NCBI RefSeq assembly: GCF_003207795.1
Contig: NZ_NIRT01000013.1
Span: 26,320 to 90,319 of the forward strand
Direction of reading: 5' to 3'
Length of the DNA stretch: 64,000 nucleotides
Source: Komagataeibacter nataicola
Lineage (GTDB): Bacteria > Pseudomonadota > Alphaproteobacteria > Acetobacterales > Acetobacteraceae
Positions 36,268-45,303 of this stretch are shown here, one piece after another (position 1 is the first letter of the stretch; every line of letters starts with the position of its first letter). Under the pieces are notes generated by a model. The model had not been told where the DNA came from and did not search any database. It saw only the letters and a program-made list of their open reading frames with translations. The position numbers were made by a program, and so were the translations under genes.

Positions 36268-36897
36268 ATGAATATAGAAGAATTTTATAGTGGTGCAGGC
36301 AAGATTTATGACCGATATAAGGTGAAGAACCGTGACCGTTGTTTTATGACATCGGTTGCAATGTTTGCTGTTATTTTATCGGTAAGGGTTACGGGAAGGC
36401 AGGCATCTTACTCGGACATCACGGGGAAAGATATAAATGAGGTCATGCCTGTTTTCATCAAGGACTATCACAAGGTTCAGTTGATAGACAGTTTTGAAGG
36501 GTGGTCAGACCTTTTAGATTTCATGTCAAAGGTTCCGTTGAATTTAGGGGATTACACGGGACGCTGGTATGAAATGTCCAATGACTACAAGGATAATGCC
36601 CTATTCCAGACCCCTGATGATGTGACCAATCTGGTGTTCGAACTGGTGAAACAAAGGGTAGGCAACGAGGCACCAGAAGATATCAAGATTTATGACCCTA
36701 CGGCTGGTACGGGTGCTTTTCTGCTTGAGGCGAAACGCCGGGGCATGAAGACATACGGGCAAGAAGTGGACCATGAAACCTTCATTGGTCTTCACGCCAA
36801 TATGTTCTTCCTGAATATGCATCAAGCCATGGTGGATGCAAAAAAGTCTGGACCAATGAAGGCTTTTGAACAGTTTTCCAAGATAATTAACACCTGA
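36268..36897 (+). CDS. truncated HsdM-like methyltransferase domain
   Basis: 209 residues. The SAM-binding motif is clear (IYDPTAGTGAFLLEAKRRG, about 140-158), preceded by the helical FQTPDDVTNLVFELV segment seen in HsdM proteins. The reading frame ends before any NPPY catalytic motif, and a foldback element begins 38 bases later. It could be a remnant cut off by rearrangement, or a non-catalytic SAM-binding protein. The ribosome binding site is a run of eight G (36257-36264) six bases from the ATG. It follows the helicase by 22 bases, probably in the same transcript. Confidence 0.7.
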   Translation: MNIEEFYSGAGKIYDRYKVKNRDRCFMTSVAMFAVILSVRVTGRQASYSDITGKDINEVMPVFIKDYHKVQLIDSFEGWSDLLDFMSKVPLNLGDYTGRWYEMSNDYKDNALFQTPDDVTNLVFELVKQRVGNEAPEDIKIYDPTAGTGAFLLEAKRRGMKTYGQEVDHETFIGLHANMFFLNMHQAMVDAKKSGPMKAFEQFSKIINT

Positions 36898-36935
36898 TTT
36901 ACAAATCAATAATTAAGGCTTGGTCTCAGGTTCCT

Positions 36936-37132
36936 GATGCTATCGCATTGTGACACGCAAAAGCATATCACCAGGCCCGTGTGTAATGTGAGTTAGCAGG
37001 GCAGGGGCTTAGATATCGACCTGAGCGCCTGCGGCGTTTTGTCATCATGTGCCCCGATAGGGCTGATCGATTTCCAAACATCATTTTTTTGCTAACACAC
37101 ACCTACCACGGGCTTTTCAGCGCGATAGCGCC
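36936..37132 (+). repeat. foldback element
   Basis: Left arm GATGCTATCGCATTGTGACA with CAGGCCCGTGTG; right arm TGCTAACACACACCTACCAC then GGGCTTTTCAGCGCGATAGC. The AGTTAGCA/TGCTAAC extension of the arms is visible here. Confidence 0.8.
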
Positions 37133-37191
37133 TTTATCCTGATGACAAATCAAGGGAATTCATCCGCCCGGTGCGCTCATGTTATCACGCA

Positions 37192-37229
37192 TAAAAAAAG
37201 CCCCCGGTCATCACAACCAAAGGGCTTAA
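37192..37229 (-). terminator. terminator of PcfJ-like member 4
   Basis: AAGCCCCCGG...CCAAAGGGCTT stem with T-run on the minus strand. Confidence 0.85.
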
Positions 37230-37252
37230 TTGTTTGATATTATGATGATACC

Positions 37253-38215
37253 TTACATACTCATGGAACGGGTTTCTTCTTCTGATTCAGGTATCTGTTC
37301 CTGTTCCTGTTTTGAATCCATGGATTTGATAGCATCCTTTAAGGCTTCTTTTTCTTCAGGCTTTTTTATATACGTAATATCTGTTTTTTCGGATAAGGGG
37401 GTATTCTTAATATCGATATGTCCTCCTGCTATTGTAACTTTATCTAAATCAATAGTTGTTAAACCACTATCATGTGCAAATACCCCACCACGAACTTTAC
37501 TATTGAATTCGGTAAGGTTTTTACAAAAACTAATGTTAACAGCCCCTAATGTGACATCCGGGGAAATTGTTCTTAAATTGCTACCTGTTGCAGAAAAATA
37601 ACCTGGAACATTATGTTTCCATTCAGTTAAGTTTTCACATTCGCCTACAAAGACACTCTCCCCGAACTCAGCATTAGGTCCAATTTTTGCTAAACCACTG
37701 TTTCTTGCAAAAAAACCACCTTCAACTTTATGGTTCCATTCTGTTATATTTTTACAACCATTAATATTAACATCTTTTAGAACAACATCTTCTGGTATGT
37801 TTTTGATAGCATCTTCACCTAAATATAACTTACCATCTTTTGACACGGCATAAGGTGAAAGACCTATTTTGCCGCTATCGAACTTTACATTATTATCAGA
37901 TGCATTTTTAATGCTATCAATTCCAAGGTAATAATCTCCATCATTAGATATGGCATAATCTACACCTGAGATATTTTCAGGCTTTAATTCGTTTAAAATG
38001 TTTTCAGCAAAGGGTAAATGTTCATCTTTAAATGTGGTTACATCTTTATTATCCATTCCATATAAAGATGCCTCATTTTTTTTCCCGTCTAAAAAAATAT
38101 TTCCTTGATTTTCACCATTTTTATCAAGTAATCGGTATACAGCATCTTCCTTATTAATTGCCTTTTCGTTTATCCATTTTAACCCATTTTCATATTCAAT
38201 CATTGTCTTAGCCAT
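37253..38215 (-). CDS. PcfJ-like repeat protein, member 4
   Basis: 320 residues. A reduced N-terminus (MIEYENGLKWINEK, YRLLDKNGENQGNI) is followed by two units of YAISNDGDYYLGIDSIK type, DAIKNIPEDVVLKDVNI and three repeats (NITEWNHKVEGGF, NLTEWKHNVPGYF, NLTEFNSKVRGGV). The tail ends ESEEETRSMSM. Compared with member 3 the repeat number and some repeat order differ, as expected from unequal recombination. GGGGAGGAAG precedes the ATG. Confidence 0.82.
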   Translation of the reverse strand: MAKTMIEYENGLKWINEKAINKEDAVYRLLDKNGENQGNIFLDGKKNEASLYGMDNKDVTTFKDEHLPFAENILNELKPENISGVDYAISNDGDYYLGIDSIKNASDNNVKFDSGKIGLSPYAVSKDGKLYLGEDAIKNIPEDVVLKDVNINGCKNITEWNHKVEGGFFARNSGLAKIGPNAEFGESVFVGECENLTEWKHNVPGYFSATGSNLRTISPDVTLGAVNISFCKNLTEFNSKVRGGVFAHDSGLTTIDLDKVTIAGGHIDIKNTPLSEKTDITYIKKPEEKEALKDAIKSMDSKQEQEQIPESEEETRSMSM

Positions 38216-38391
38216 AATAAACTTCCTCCCCTGTTAGGCTGTGCATAACAACCTGTTATATATCAACACCTCTTATGTTAACATCCATTTGGCAATATAA
38301 CAAATATCTGCATAATGACTAATGTCATATCATCATATCTGATAGCTCATTATGTCATATAATAAGATACCATAACATATGATTGGTTTTT

Positions 38392-38573
38392 GATGCTATC
38401 GCATATCAGGCCCGTATAATGTGTGTGTTATCAGGTAGGGTAGGGGATTGATATCGGCTCATACGCCATGCGGCGCTTTTGTCATCATTCACGCCGCAGG
38501 CGCTCAAGCGATATCCAGACCATGAATGATTGAAGACACACACTCACCACGGGCTTATCAGCGCGATAGCGCC
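38392..38573 (+). repeat. foldback element
   Basis: Left arm GATGCTATCGCATATCAGGC then CCGTATAATGTGTGTG; centre GCGGCG/CGCCGC; right arm ACACACACTCACCACGGGCT then TATCAGCGCGATAGCGCC. Confidence 0.85.
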
Positions 38574-38591
38574 ACACCTGGTCACCAGACA

Positions 38592-38629
38592 TAAAAAAAG
38601 CCCTTGGTCATCACAACCATAAGGCTTAA
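38592..38629 (-). terminator. terminator of PcfJ-like member 5
   Basis: AAGCCCTTGG...CCATAAGGCTT stem with T-run on the minus strand. Confidence 0.85.
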
Positions 38630-38660
38630 TTGTTTGATATCATGATGATACCTGTTTTTT

Positions 38661-39530
38661 TTACATCTTCATGGAATATTCTTCTTCAGGTTCAGGTGTC
38701 TGTTCAGGTTCCTGTTTTGAATCCATAGATTTGATAGCATCCATGAAGGCTTTTTTTTCTTCGGGGGTTTCGATTACATACATGCCGATTTTGTCGGATA
38801 ATGGTGTATTTCTTATAATAACATAACCACCAAACTCGGCATTTGGTCCTATGGTTTCTAATGGTGTGTAATGTGCATAAAAAGTTCTGGTTACCTTATG
38901 GTTCCACTCTGAAATATCGCAATCTGCGATAAAAACGTATTTTAATACAACATCATCAGGAATGTTTTTGATGTCATCTCCATTAATATATAATGTGCCA
39001 TCTTCTGCAAGTGCATAAACATAATCCACATAATCGCAATACTCATTTTCTTTTATTCTTATGTCGTCAAACTTTACATTGTTCATGTATGCATGTTTAA
39101 TTTCTTCATCCCCGACATATAATTTGCCTTCTTTGGAAATAGCAAAACTTTCTTTCATATAAACTTTATCAAGTCTTATGCTATTCTCGGATGCCTGTTT
39201 AATACTATCCATGCCAACGTAGTATATTCCGTCTTCGGATATCGCATAATCTACGTTTGATATGTGACCAGGGTTTAACTGATTAACAAAGTCTTCCACC
39301 ATTGGAATACATTTATCATCCTTGTTCAAAAATGACATGTTCGAAATGTAGTCTTCTTTAATTTCATATTTTACACTAACTTGTGTGTTTCCGTCTTTAT
39401 CAACCAAGTTATAAAAGCAATCATATGCATCATAAGTTCCTGGTCTTGCAAAGTAACTTTTCAATTCATCCGGAACAAGTGTTTGATTCCATTCGGAACC
39501 ATCTTCATATTTAATCATTGTTTTAGCCAT
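38661..39530 (-). CDS. PcfJ-like repeat protein, member 5
   Basis: 289 residues. The N-terminus (MIKYEDGSEWNQTL, YNLVDKDGNTQVSV) precedes three or four units (YAISEDGIYYVGMDSIKQAS, FAISKEGKLYVGDEEIKHA, YALAEDGTLYINGDDIK). Only one and a half copies of the second repeat type remain (CDISEWNHKVTRTF, GPNAEFGGYV). The tail is EPEEEYSMKM. Compared with paralogues it has kept the first repeat type and lost most of the second. GGGAGGATAT precedes the ATG. Confidence 0.82.
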   Translation of the reverse strand: MAKTMIKYEDGSEWNQTLVPDELKSYFARPGTYDAYDCFYNLVDKDGNTQVSVKYEIKEDYISNMSFLNKDDKCIPMVEDFVNQLNPGHISNVDYAISEDGIYYVGMDSIKQASENSIRLDKVYMKESFAISKEGKLYVGDEEIKHAYMNNVKFDDIRIKENEYCDYVDYVYALAEDGTLYINGDDIKNIPDDVVLKYVFIADCDISEWNHKVTRTFYAHYTPLETIGPNAEFGGYVIIRNTPLSDKIGMYVIETPEEKKAFMDAIKSMDSKQEPEQTPEPEEEYSMKM

Positions 39531-39596
39531 AATTAATATCCTCCCTGTTATGCTGTGTATAACAACCTGTTACAACATCATTAATGTTAACAGCCC

Positions 39597-39604
39597 CCCG
39601 GTAA
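39597..39604. promoter_or_regulatory. CCGGTAA box between divergent genes
   Basis: On the minus strand TTTTATTACCGGGG ahead of PcfJ-like member 5. A second box, CCCGGTAA (39663-39670), lies ahead of the divergent gene at 39704. Confidence 0.45.
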
Positions 39605-39703
39605 TAAAACAAACATCATCATGATAGATAATTACTCGATAACATAGGAATAAGACATTATTCCCGGTAAACTGAATATATGGATATCAATAAAGGGGGG
39701 GGT

Positions 39704-40240
39704 ATGAACATGTTAGATGAATATTTAAAACAACCTGGTGAATTCAAGGGGGATGAATTTAGAAGGCATAGATTAAGAACACATAGGAATGTCATTCATT
39801 ATGGTGACAAAAGGTGGATTGAATTGTTATCACACAAGGCAAAAGTGCAAGCATGTAATATGTTGTATATTAACATGATGTCGCATCAAGACACTTCAAT
39901 ATTCCTGAACAATGCCTTTTGTGAACTGATACCTAAAAATAGCTGGTCATTGCCGGAAGAAATATTAATGGCTATTCATGATGATAATTTACGGGTCTTT
40001 TTGCTATTAGAAGACTTCAACAAACTTATCTTTCAAATCATGACCAAGGAAAAACTGTTTCCAGCCATCGGGATTGAAGACGATGATTTCTGTGTCAATC
40101 TTGAAGATGACAGAAAAATCAAAGACCTGATGCGATATATTTTTCCGTGGCAAAACCCACAAAAGTTAAAATTACTGTTTCCGACACATTATATATGCAA
40201 GCAACCAGTCATCATCAGGCGTGTTCGCAGGAAGAAGTGA
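39704..40240 (+). CDS. protein of unknown function
   Basis: 178 residues from the ATG at 39704, which follows a run of eight G (39695-39702); the earlier ATG at 39680 lies before that run and lacks a site. Predicted largely helical, with basic ends (FRRHRLRTHRN, VIIRRVRRKK) and an acidic middle (IGIEDDDFCVNLEDD). No family is recognised. It is transcribed away from PcfJ-like member 5. Confidence 0.6.
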   Translation: MNMLDEYLKQPGEFKGDEFRRHRLRTHRNVIHYGDKRWIELLSHKAKVQACNMLYINMMSHQDTSIFLNNAFCELIPKNSWSLPEEILMAIHDDNLRVFLLLEDFNKLIFQIMTKEKLFPAIGIEDDDFCVNLEDDRKIKDLMRYIFPWQNPQKLKLLFPTHYICKQPVIIRRVRRKK

Positions 40241-40337
40241 CCGGTCACGATGAATGAAACCAGCAACCGTCAGTGTTCATATCGAACGCCGGCGGTTTTG
40301 AATTTTATGAGAACAAAAAGTGTTCTAATATCGTGCC

Positions 40338-40628
40338 ATGGCACACAATCGTTCACGGGCATCATACATCGAAGAACGCAAACATCTTATGATGACCGGG
40401 CTTGGTTTCTATGCGCCTGAATGGCATTTCAGGCTACGATGCCCACAATGCAGGGTGTCACGCAATTTGCCCGTCAGGAACCTGTGTGAGCGTCTTGGAA
40501 CCGATATCCAGGTGAAGGACGTAATATCCCGGTTCAGGTGCCAGGCGTGCGGTACACAGCCTTCAGACATACACCTGGTCAACAGCAGGTTCAGGCATTC
40601 CATAGACCTCATAGGAAGTCTGTTTTAG
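40338..40628 (+). CDS. small zinc-ribbon protein
   Basis: 96 residues with a four-cysteine zinc ribbon: RCPQCRVSRNLPV and FRCQACGTQPSD. The rest is basic. Base composition is richer in GC than the neighbours, as for the adjoining methyltransferase. No clear ribosome binding site is visible, so the start is uncertain. Possibly a host-derived or recently acquired accessory gene. Confidence 0.5.
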   Translation: MAHNRSRASYIEERKHLMMTGLGFYAPEWHFRLRCPQCRVSRNLPVRNLCERLGTDIQVKDVISRFRCQACGTQPSDIHLVNSRFRHSIDLIGSLF

Positions 40629-40769
40629 GATTTCATCGACCAGCGGGAATATGTTGGCATAAAAAAGATTATGACATAATCGGATGCGTGGTGGCTGGAC
40701 CGGACTGGTGCCCTGATTTTATCAAGACACCATCATATGTCACGGGTCATGATGCCTACTCGTATGTGA

Positions 40770-42149
40770 TTATGCCGCCTTGGTGAAGGATGTGAAATCG
40801 ACCGGCACAATCTGGTCATCATGGATGACGTATGGTGCCTGCGGCACCGTGTATGTGCTGTTATCGCCATCCAGATAGTTTTCGATGACCTGGATGACCT
40901 CGTTGTCGTTACGGGCATCGTTGATGTTCGGGTTCGTCACACGGATATGTCGTGCCTTCTTGCGTGCCATGAAGACGTACTCCACCAGGTCATCTTCATC
41001 GTTTTCGCGTTCAATGGTGTTCCCGTCCTTTCGTGCAATGACATTCTGTGAATTCATCGCGTGTCCTTTGACAAACAGCCTGAAGGTTTTCATATCGCAA
41101 CCTGCCTGCTCGAACACAAACCGGAAATCATCCACGGTTAGAAGGCTTTTGTTCGAATATGAAAACATGACGTATTTTGCCTTGGTGTTTTCAATCAGGC
41201 GGATGAACTTTGGAATCACGTCTTCCTTGTGATTGCGTTCCAGCGGTTCCGTGTATCCTTTGGTGTTAACGGGTTTCATGGTTTTCCCGAACAGTTCAGG
41301 ACGGCTATTTTCGACCAGTGTGTTCCACAGGTGATAGAACGACGAATAACGAACGCTTGCGCTCATTTTGACATTGTTCGTGCCATACGGGGGGTCAAAG
41401 TATGCGATGTCGCATGACACCTTACCGTTTTCGAAGACATCTCCAGTCATGTTTTCATGATTGAAGGTGTGGTGTGTATCCAGTTCAGGAAGGATGAACA
41501 CGATATCTTTTTTGGTATTTGACGACCAATTTTTTAGATATCCGTTTTGATGTCCGACGATGTTAGACACTTTGCTAACGGCAAGCATCAGTGTTAGCAG
41601 CAGAACATTTTTTTGGATATCATCCAGTTTGCCTTCATCGAACCAGCAATCAATTAGATTACGGGCGATTTCGATGATTTTGGCGTTATCAGTTATCCAG
41701 ATTTTATTAAACCCGTCATCCCCGACTGCGCTACCGTTGTTATAATCGGTGGAATAGTTATCAACGAAGAAACCGTCCACCAGCCCTTCATATCTCAGGC
41801 TTTCGTAATCGGATGCTTTGATTGAATTCAGGGCATCGATGAACGGCTTGTAGAATGCCGGTGATGACTGATTGCACATGTAGGCATCACAGATGACCTT
41901 TGTGAATGTTTGCTTATCATTGGTGATGACCTTGAACCGGTCATGGAAGTGATAAGCGACCCTACCGCTCCCGGAAAAGGCATCAAAGAATGTGCGAACA
42001 TTGGTGTCATGGACGACATTTCCAAAATACCAGTCCATGGCGTTTTCGATGAAATCAACCAGTTTGGCTTTCGACCCCATATACTGGATTGTCTGCATAC
42101 CGGCTTTGGTGTTGCCCGTGAAATCCAAGCCATCAAGGTTATTAAACAT
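40770..42149 (-). CDS. D12-class (Dam-like) adenine DNA methyltransferase, orphan
   Basis: 459 residues. The N-terminal IQYMGSKAKLVDFIENAM and FFDAFSGSGRVAYHF (about 50-65) are the D12-class opening and SAM-binding motif; the catalytic motif is IAYFDPPYGTNN (about 250). YVMFSYSNKSLLTVDDF is also typical. The C-terminal 100 residues, with RKKARHIRVTNPN, are extra. Less AT-rich than its neighbours, so probably acquired separately. No endonuclease adjoins it. TAGGAGGG precedes the ATG. Confidence 0.88.
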   Translation of the reverse strand: MFNNLDGLDFTGNTKAGMQTIQYMGSKAKLVDFIENAMDWYFGNVVHDTNVRTFFDAFSGSGRVAYHFHDRFKVITNDKQTFTKVICDAYMCNQSSPAFYKPFIDALNSIKASDYESLRYEGLVDGFFVDNYSTDYNNGSAVGDDGFNKIWITDNAKIIEIARNLIDCWFDEGKLDDIQKNVLLLTLMLAVSKVSNIVGHQNGYLKNWSSNTKKDIVFILPELDTHHTFNHENMTGDVFENGKVSCDIAYFDPPYGTNNVKMSASVRYSSFYHLWNTLVENSRPELFGKTMKPVNTKGYTEPLERNHKEDVIPKFIRLIENTKAKYVMFSYSNKSLLTVDDFRFVFEQAGCDMKTFRLFVKGHAMNSQNVIARKDGNTIERENDEDDLVEYVFMARKKARHIRVTNPNINDARNDNEVIQVIENYLDGDNSTYTVPQAPYVIHDDQIVPVDFTSFTKAA

Positions 42150-42808
42150 ATGGAACCCTCCTAAGTGTCTAAACCGGTATCAGTGATTTAGATATAGGGA
42201 GGGTTTCGGTTAATTGTCAATCGATGAAATCTAACAAAACCTTCGACATTAACCTAAGTCCTTGAGATTGCTCAAGAACTTTTTTTATAAAACCTTATCA
42301 TCAAATAAGGTTCCATAACCTTAATATGTTAAATGTCATCAAATGATAAAAAAGTTTAGATTTCAGGAAGATTTCGCTTGACAGATGACATAACTTAATT
42401 CATAACGGTCTCTCTCTCACGGAACAAGTTAGTCAAATGGTTGACTGATAGATGCCAGTGAGGATGAAAGGGGGGCTATGGGATAACAAACAACGGACGA
42501 CCGTAAACATACCAGCCTGAACTGATATTTGGTTACCTGTGAAGTGCTCAATGATGTCAGGTGGAATGGATACGGTCCCCGTATCAAAGGGGGGGACATG
42601 GCAAGGTGGAAGGACGCCATGTCCCCAGGTAACAACTTCTGCTGTGTGAGGAAAACACAACATAGGAGGTTCCCGGTGATATCCAGGATATCAGGGGAAT
42701 ATAGTTACCGTAATCTATTAAATTGGAGTGTTCAAGGTTTTTTTGGACATCCGCAAAGGGGAATGGTCATGGTGACTTTTTCATAATTAATAAGGGAGAA
42801 CTATTAAC
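42150..42808. other. intergenic region, no clear gene
   Basis: About 660 bases. The left part is AT-rich and contains CCTTATCATCAAATAAGG (about 42293-42310), an imperfect palindrome. The right part has ATATCCAGGATAT. An 85-codon frame (42529-42786) has no ribosome binding site and is doubtful. Confidence 0.45.
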
Positions 42809-43309
42809 ATGGATATATCTATTAGTGACATGTTTAAAGATGTCATGGTTTCTCAGGATGCAATTGAAATAGATGAAATCTGTTTTGACGAAGACAGGGA
42901 TGATTTCATCATTGAGTTCTTTGGTGGATGTCTTCCTGATGATGTGAATATGGACAATCCTCTTGAAGAAGGTGACAAAGACATCTTCTGGGATTGCCTA
43001 CGTCTCAGCAATGGTGCTTTGCTGATGACGCCGAACATCGATGATGATGATGACCATGTACCTTTTGTCGTCAAACATTATAATGGTGTCATCCCCCCGG
43101 TCATTGCCGGTTTGATTGCCTGCATTGAGTTTCAAAAGGGGGCTTATGACCAGGCTATCAGTGTAATTGACACGACCTCGGACATGATGACCAGGGCTAT
43201 GGCGCATGGTGTGGCATCCAGGACTGGTGAACAATTAGCAAAGCTCATTGAGTTTGCGAACAGCATTCCGCATCGGGATGACATCATACGTATTTTTGAG
43301 AATAGATAA
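42809..43309 (+). CDS. acidic protein of unknown function
   Basis: 166 residues. The N-terminal half is strongly acidic (DEDRDDFIIEFFGG, NIDDDDDHVPFVV); the C-terminal half is helical (AYDQAISVIDTTSDMMTRAM). GGGAGAAC precedes the ATG. With the next two genes it forms a run of plus-strand unknowns between PcfJ-like members. Its length and the NGALLMTPN segment resemble the NGGLFMYPD of the following gene, so the two may be distant relatives. Confidence 0.6.
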   Translation: MDISISDMFKDVMVSQDAIEIDEICFDEDRDDFIIEFFGGCLPDDVNMDNPLEEGDKDIFWDCLRLSNGALLMTPNIDDDDDHVPFVVKHYNGVIPPVIAGLIACIEFQKGAYDQAISVIDTTSDMMTRAMAHGVASRTGEQLAKLIEFANSIPHRDDIIRIFENR

Positions 43310-43487
43310 CGTATCCCCTTCCCTGCTCTTGTTTACATGAAGTCTTGTATTTCAAAAACAAGGGCACAAGTTGCCTCCATCAAAATCTTTCATAAGCATT
43401 ACTTAAACATGGAAGACTTTGACGGGAGCAATTCCCGGCTAAACGGTTCACATGGTGTGAAATCGTAGCAACATAAGGAGATTACAC

Positions 43488-44018
43488 ATGAACAAATCCA
43501 ATGGTCGCATACAGGCAACTATGGTTCCTGATGATAAGCGTATCCAGTTTGAACGGGACTTTTTCAACATTCGTGGAAACGACCTAATTGAACATATGAT
43601 TTTCGTAAAAAAACTAATGCAATTAGTTAGCCCTTCTTATCATACATTGCATTGGAAATATATGGAATTGAATAACGGTGGTCTATTCATGTATCCAGAT
43701 TTGATTAGTGATGATACAATTGTCGCCAATATAAATCCTGGAAGTTCTTCTACTCCATTAACTACGGTAGATTATGGAATAGAATCAAGCCTGATGTTTT
43801 TCATAAAATGTGTAAGATTTCAGGAATTGCATATTAAAACCTTAAGGGGTGGCGAACGTAAGTTCATCAAAGCGGATATGGATTATTCAAAGCGAATGCA
43901 TAAGTTAATTATGTATTACGTTGAACAGCTTGATACCTGTTTTGATATTCTTGATGTTTATAATGCAGATTTAAAAACATACACGGATAGTCTTATGGAA
44001 TATCATATGGCTGCATAA
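43488..44018 (+). CDS. protein of unknown function, related to its upstream neighbour
   Basis: 176 residues. The segment WKYMELNNGGLFMYPDLISD parallels DCLRLSNGALLMTPNIDDDD of the gene before it, and both continue with a short variable loop and a helical C-terminus (SLMFFIKCVRFQELHIKTL against PPVIAGLIACIEFQKGAYD). That suggests one small family. TAAGGAG precedes the ATG. Function unknown. Confidence 0.6.
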   Translation: MNKSNGRIQATMVPDDKRIQFERDFFNIRGNDLIEHMIFVKKLMQLVSPSYHTLHWKYMELNNGGLFMYPDLISDDTIVANINPGSSSTPLTTVDYGIESSLMFFIKCVRFQELHIKTLRGGERKFIKADMDYSKRMHKLIMYYVEQLDTCFDILDVYNADLKTYTDSLMEYHMAA

Positions 44019-44038
44019 AGTTTTTAGGTTTGTCTTTT

Positions 44039-44090
44039 GGTGCTATCGCACTGATGCTATCGCATCAAGCCCGGTGATAGTGTGTGTTAT
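44039..44090 (+). repeat. foldback element, left half only
   Basis: GGTGCTATCGCACTGATGCT, then ATCGCATCAAGCCCGGTGAT and AGTGTGTGTTATCA. A GTAGGTA/TACCTAC palindrome replaces the usual centre and the right arm is missing. Confidence 0.7.
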
Positions 44091-44210
44091 CATATAGCTG
44101 TAGGTATGATGTCTATTTTTCTTATTACCTACGGTTAAATGGTAACAAACATTAAGGTATCAAAAGCGCACCTTATTACGACTACTAATTAATTTTAAAG
44201 GAGATTGAAA

Positions 44211-44948
44211 ATGAGTAATTCAGATGACATGAGCATTCTTAATAACATGTTCCATTATGACTGGAATTATGACCTGTTTAGATATGGTGTTATAACATTA
44301 GGCAAGGCTGTAAGACTTACAAAACTATATGATATTTACCCTCTTCCTTCTGATATCAGGTTTGTCAAACTTGATGATATCAATGTGGCGATAAAGGATG
44401 ACAATATCATTCTTGCCATTGAATACGAAGGGTATGTTTTGGTAGAAGATTTTAAAGAAAGGATTAACATAGAGCATATGGAAAGCAATTTTAAGGCAAT
44501 TGTAAAAGATTACATTGAAATTGCAAGAAGTAATAATGATAACTACAAATATTACAGTAGAAGGGCTATTGATTTCATGAATAAAATAACTGATGAACTT
44601 AATTCAAAAGGTAAATCAGGGTTTCATGTAGTTCTTAAAGATAATGAGTTTTATGTCATAAATAACGGAAATGCTTACTGTATCGAAGGCACTGATTTAC
44701 GGGATGTGACGGATAAAGAAATGCAGGATATTGTAGAAACCACTCTTGATAATTATAATCAGGGCAAAATTATAAAAACATCTTGTTATCCAGATTGCGA
44801 TACATCAACCGAAGGTAAAATACCAAAGTTATACATGTTCCCTGAAGACGTAAAAACTATTATTGAAATGAAAAAAGAAGAACGTATAAAATATGAACTT
44901 GAAAGGCAAGAGTATTTAAAAGAAGACCACAGCGACGCTCCCTTTTAA
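44211..44948 (+). CDS. protein of unknown function
   Basis: 245 residues from the ATG at 44211, eight bases after AAAGGAGA; a TTG two codons earlier is less likely. Mixed alpha/beta, with FRYGVITLGKAVRLTKLYDI near the start and a charged C-terminal helix (IIEMKKEERIKYELERQEYL) that may be a coiled coil. No family is recognised. Confidence 0.6.
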   Translation: MSNSDDMSILNNMFHYDWNYDLFRYGVITLGKAVRLTKLYDIYPLPSDIRFVKLDDINVAIKDDNIILAIEYEGYVLVEDFKERINIEHMESNFKAIVKDYIEIARSNNDNYKYYSRRAIDFMNKITDELNSKGKSGFHVVLKDNEFYVINNGNAYCIEGTDLRDVTDKEMQDIVETTLDNYNQGKIIKTSCYPDCDTSTEGKIPKLYMFPEDVKTIIEMKKEERIKYELERQEYLKEDHSDAPF

Positions 44949-45038
44949 AAGGATTATATTTGGTGACATTCATCATATGTCACCATTTAAACGCCATGCG
45001 ACTAAATGATAAGGTAACAAGACATATGTTTGTCTTTT

Positions 45039-45217
45039 GGTGCTATCGCACATCAAGCCCGGTATGTATGTGTGTTAGCATATGATATGATTTATGATTT
45101 CGTCTCATGCGCCTGCGGCGTTTTGTCATCATTTAGCCGCAGGCGCTCAAGCGATATCAAATCCATGGAATGCTTGAAGACTCACCATCACCACGGGCTT
45201 ATAGCGCGATAGCGCCC
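45039..45217 (+). repeat. foldback element
   Basis: Left arm GGTGCTATCGCACATCAAGC then CCGGTATGTATGTGTGTTAG; centre GCGCCTGCGGCG/CGCAGGCGC; right arm ACCACGGGCTTATAGCGCGA then TAGCGCCC. Confidence 0.85.
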
Positions 45218-45238
45218 TTATCACTGAAAACAAGACAT

Positions 45239-45273
45239 AGAAAAAAGCCCCCTGAAACCTAATTCAAGGGGAC
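45239..45273 (-). terminator. terminator of PcfJ-like member 6
   Basis: AGCCCCCTGAAA...TTCAAGGGGACC stem with T-run on the minus strand, much like that of the HsdM-like gene. Confidence 0.75.
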
Positions 45274-45303
45274 CGATTTCATAGAAAATAATATGGTCAC
45301 ATA

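Noticed and set aside
42529..42786. 85-codon frame before the acidic protein gene
   Set aside because: No ribosome binding site and no recognisable domain; kept as intergenic.
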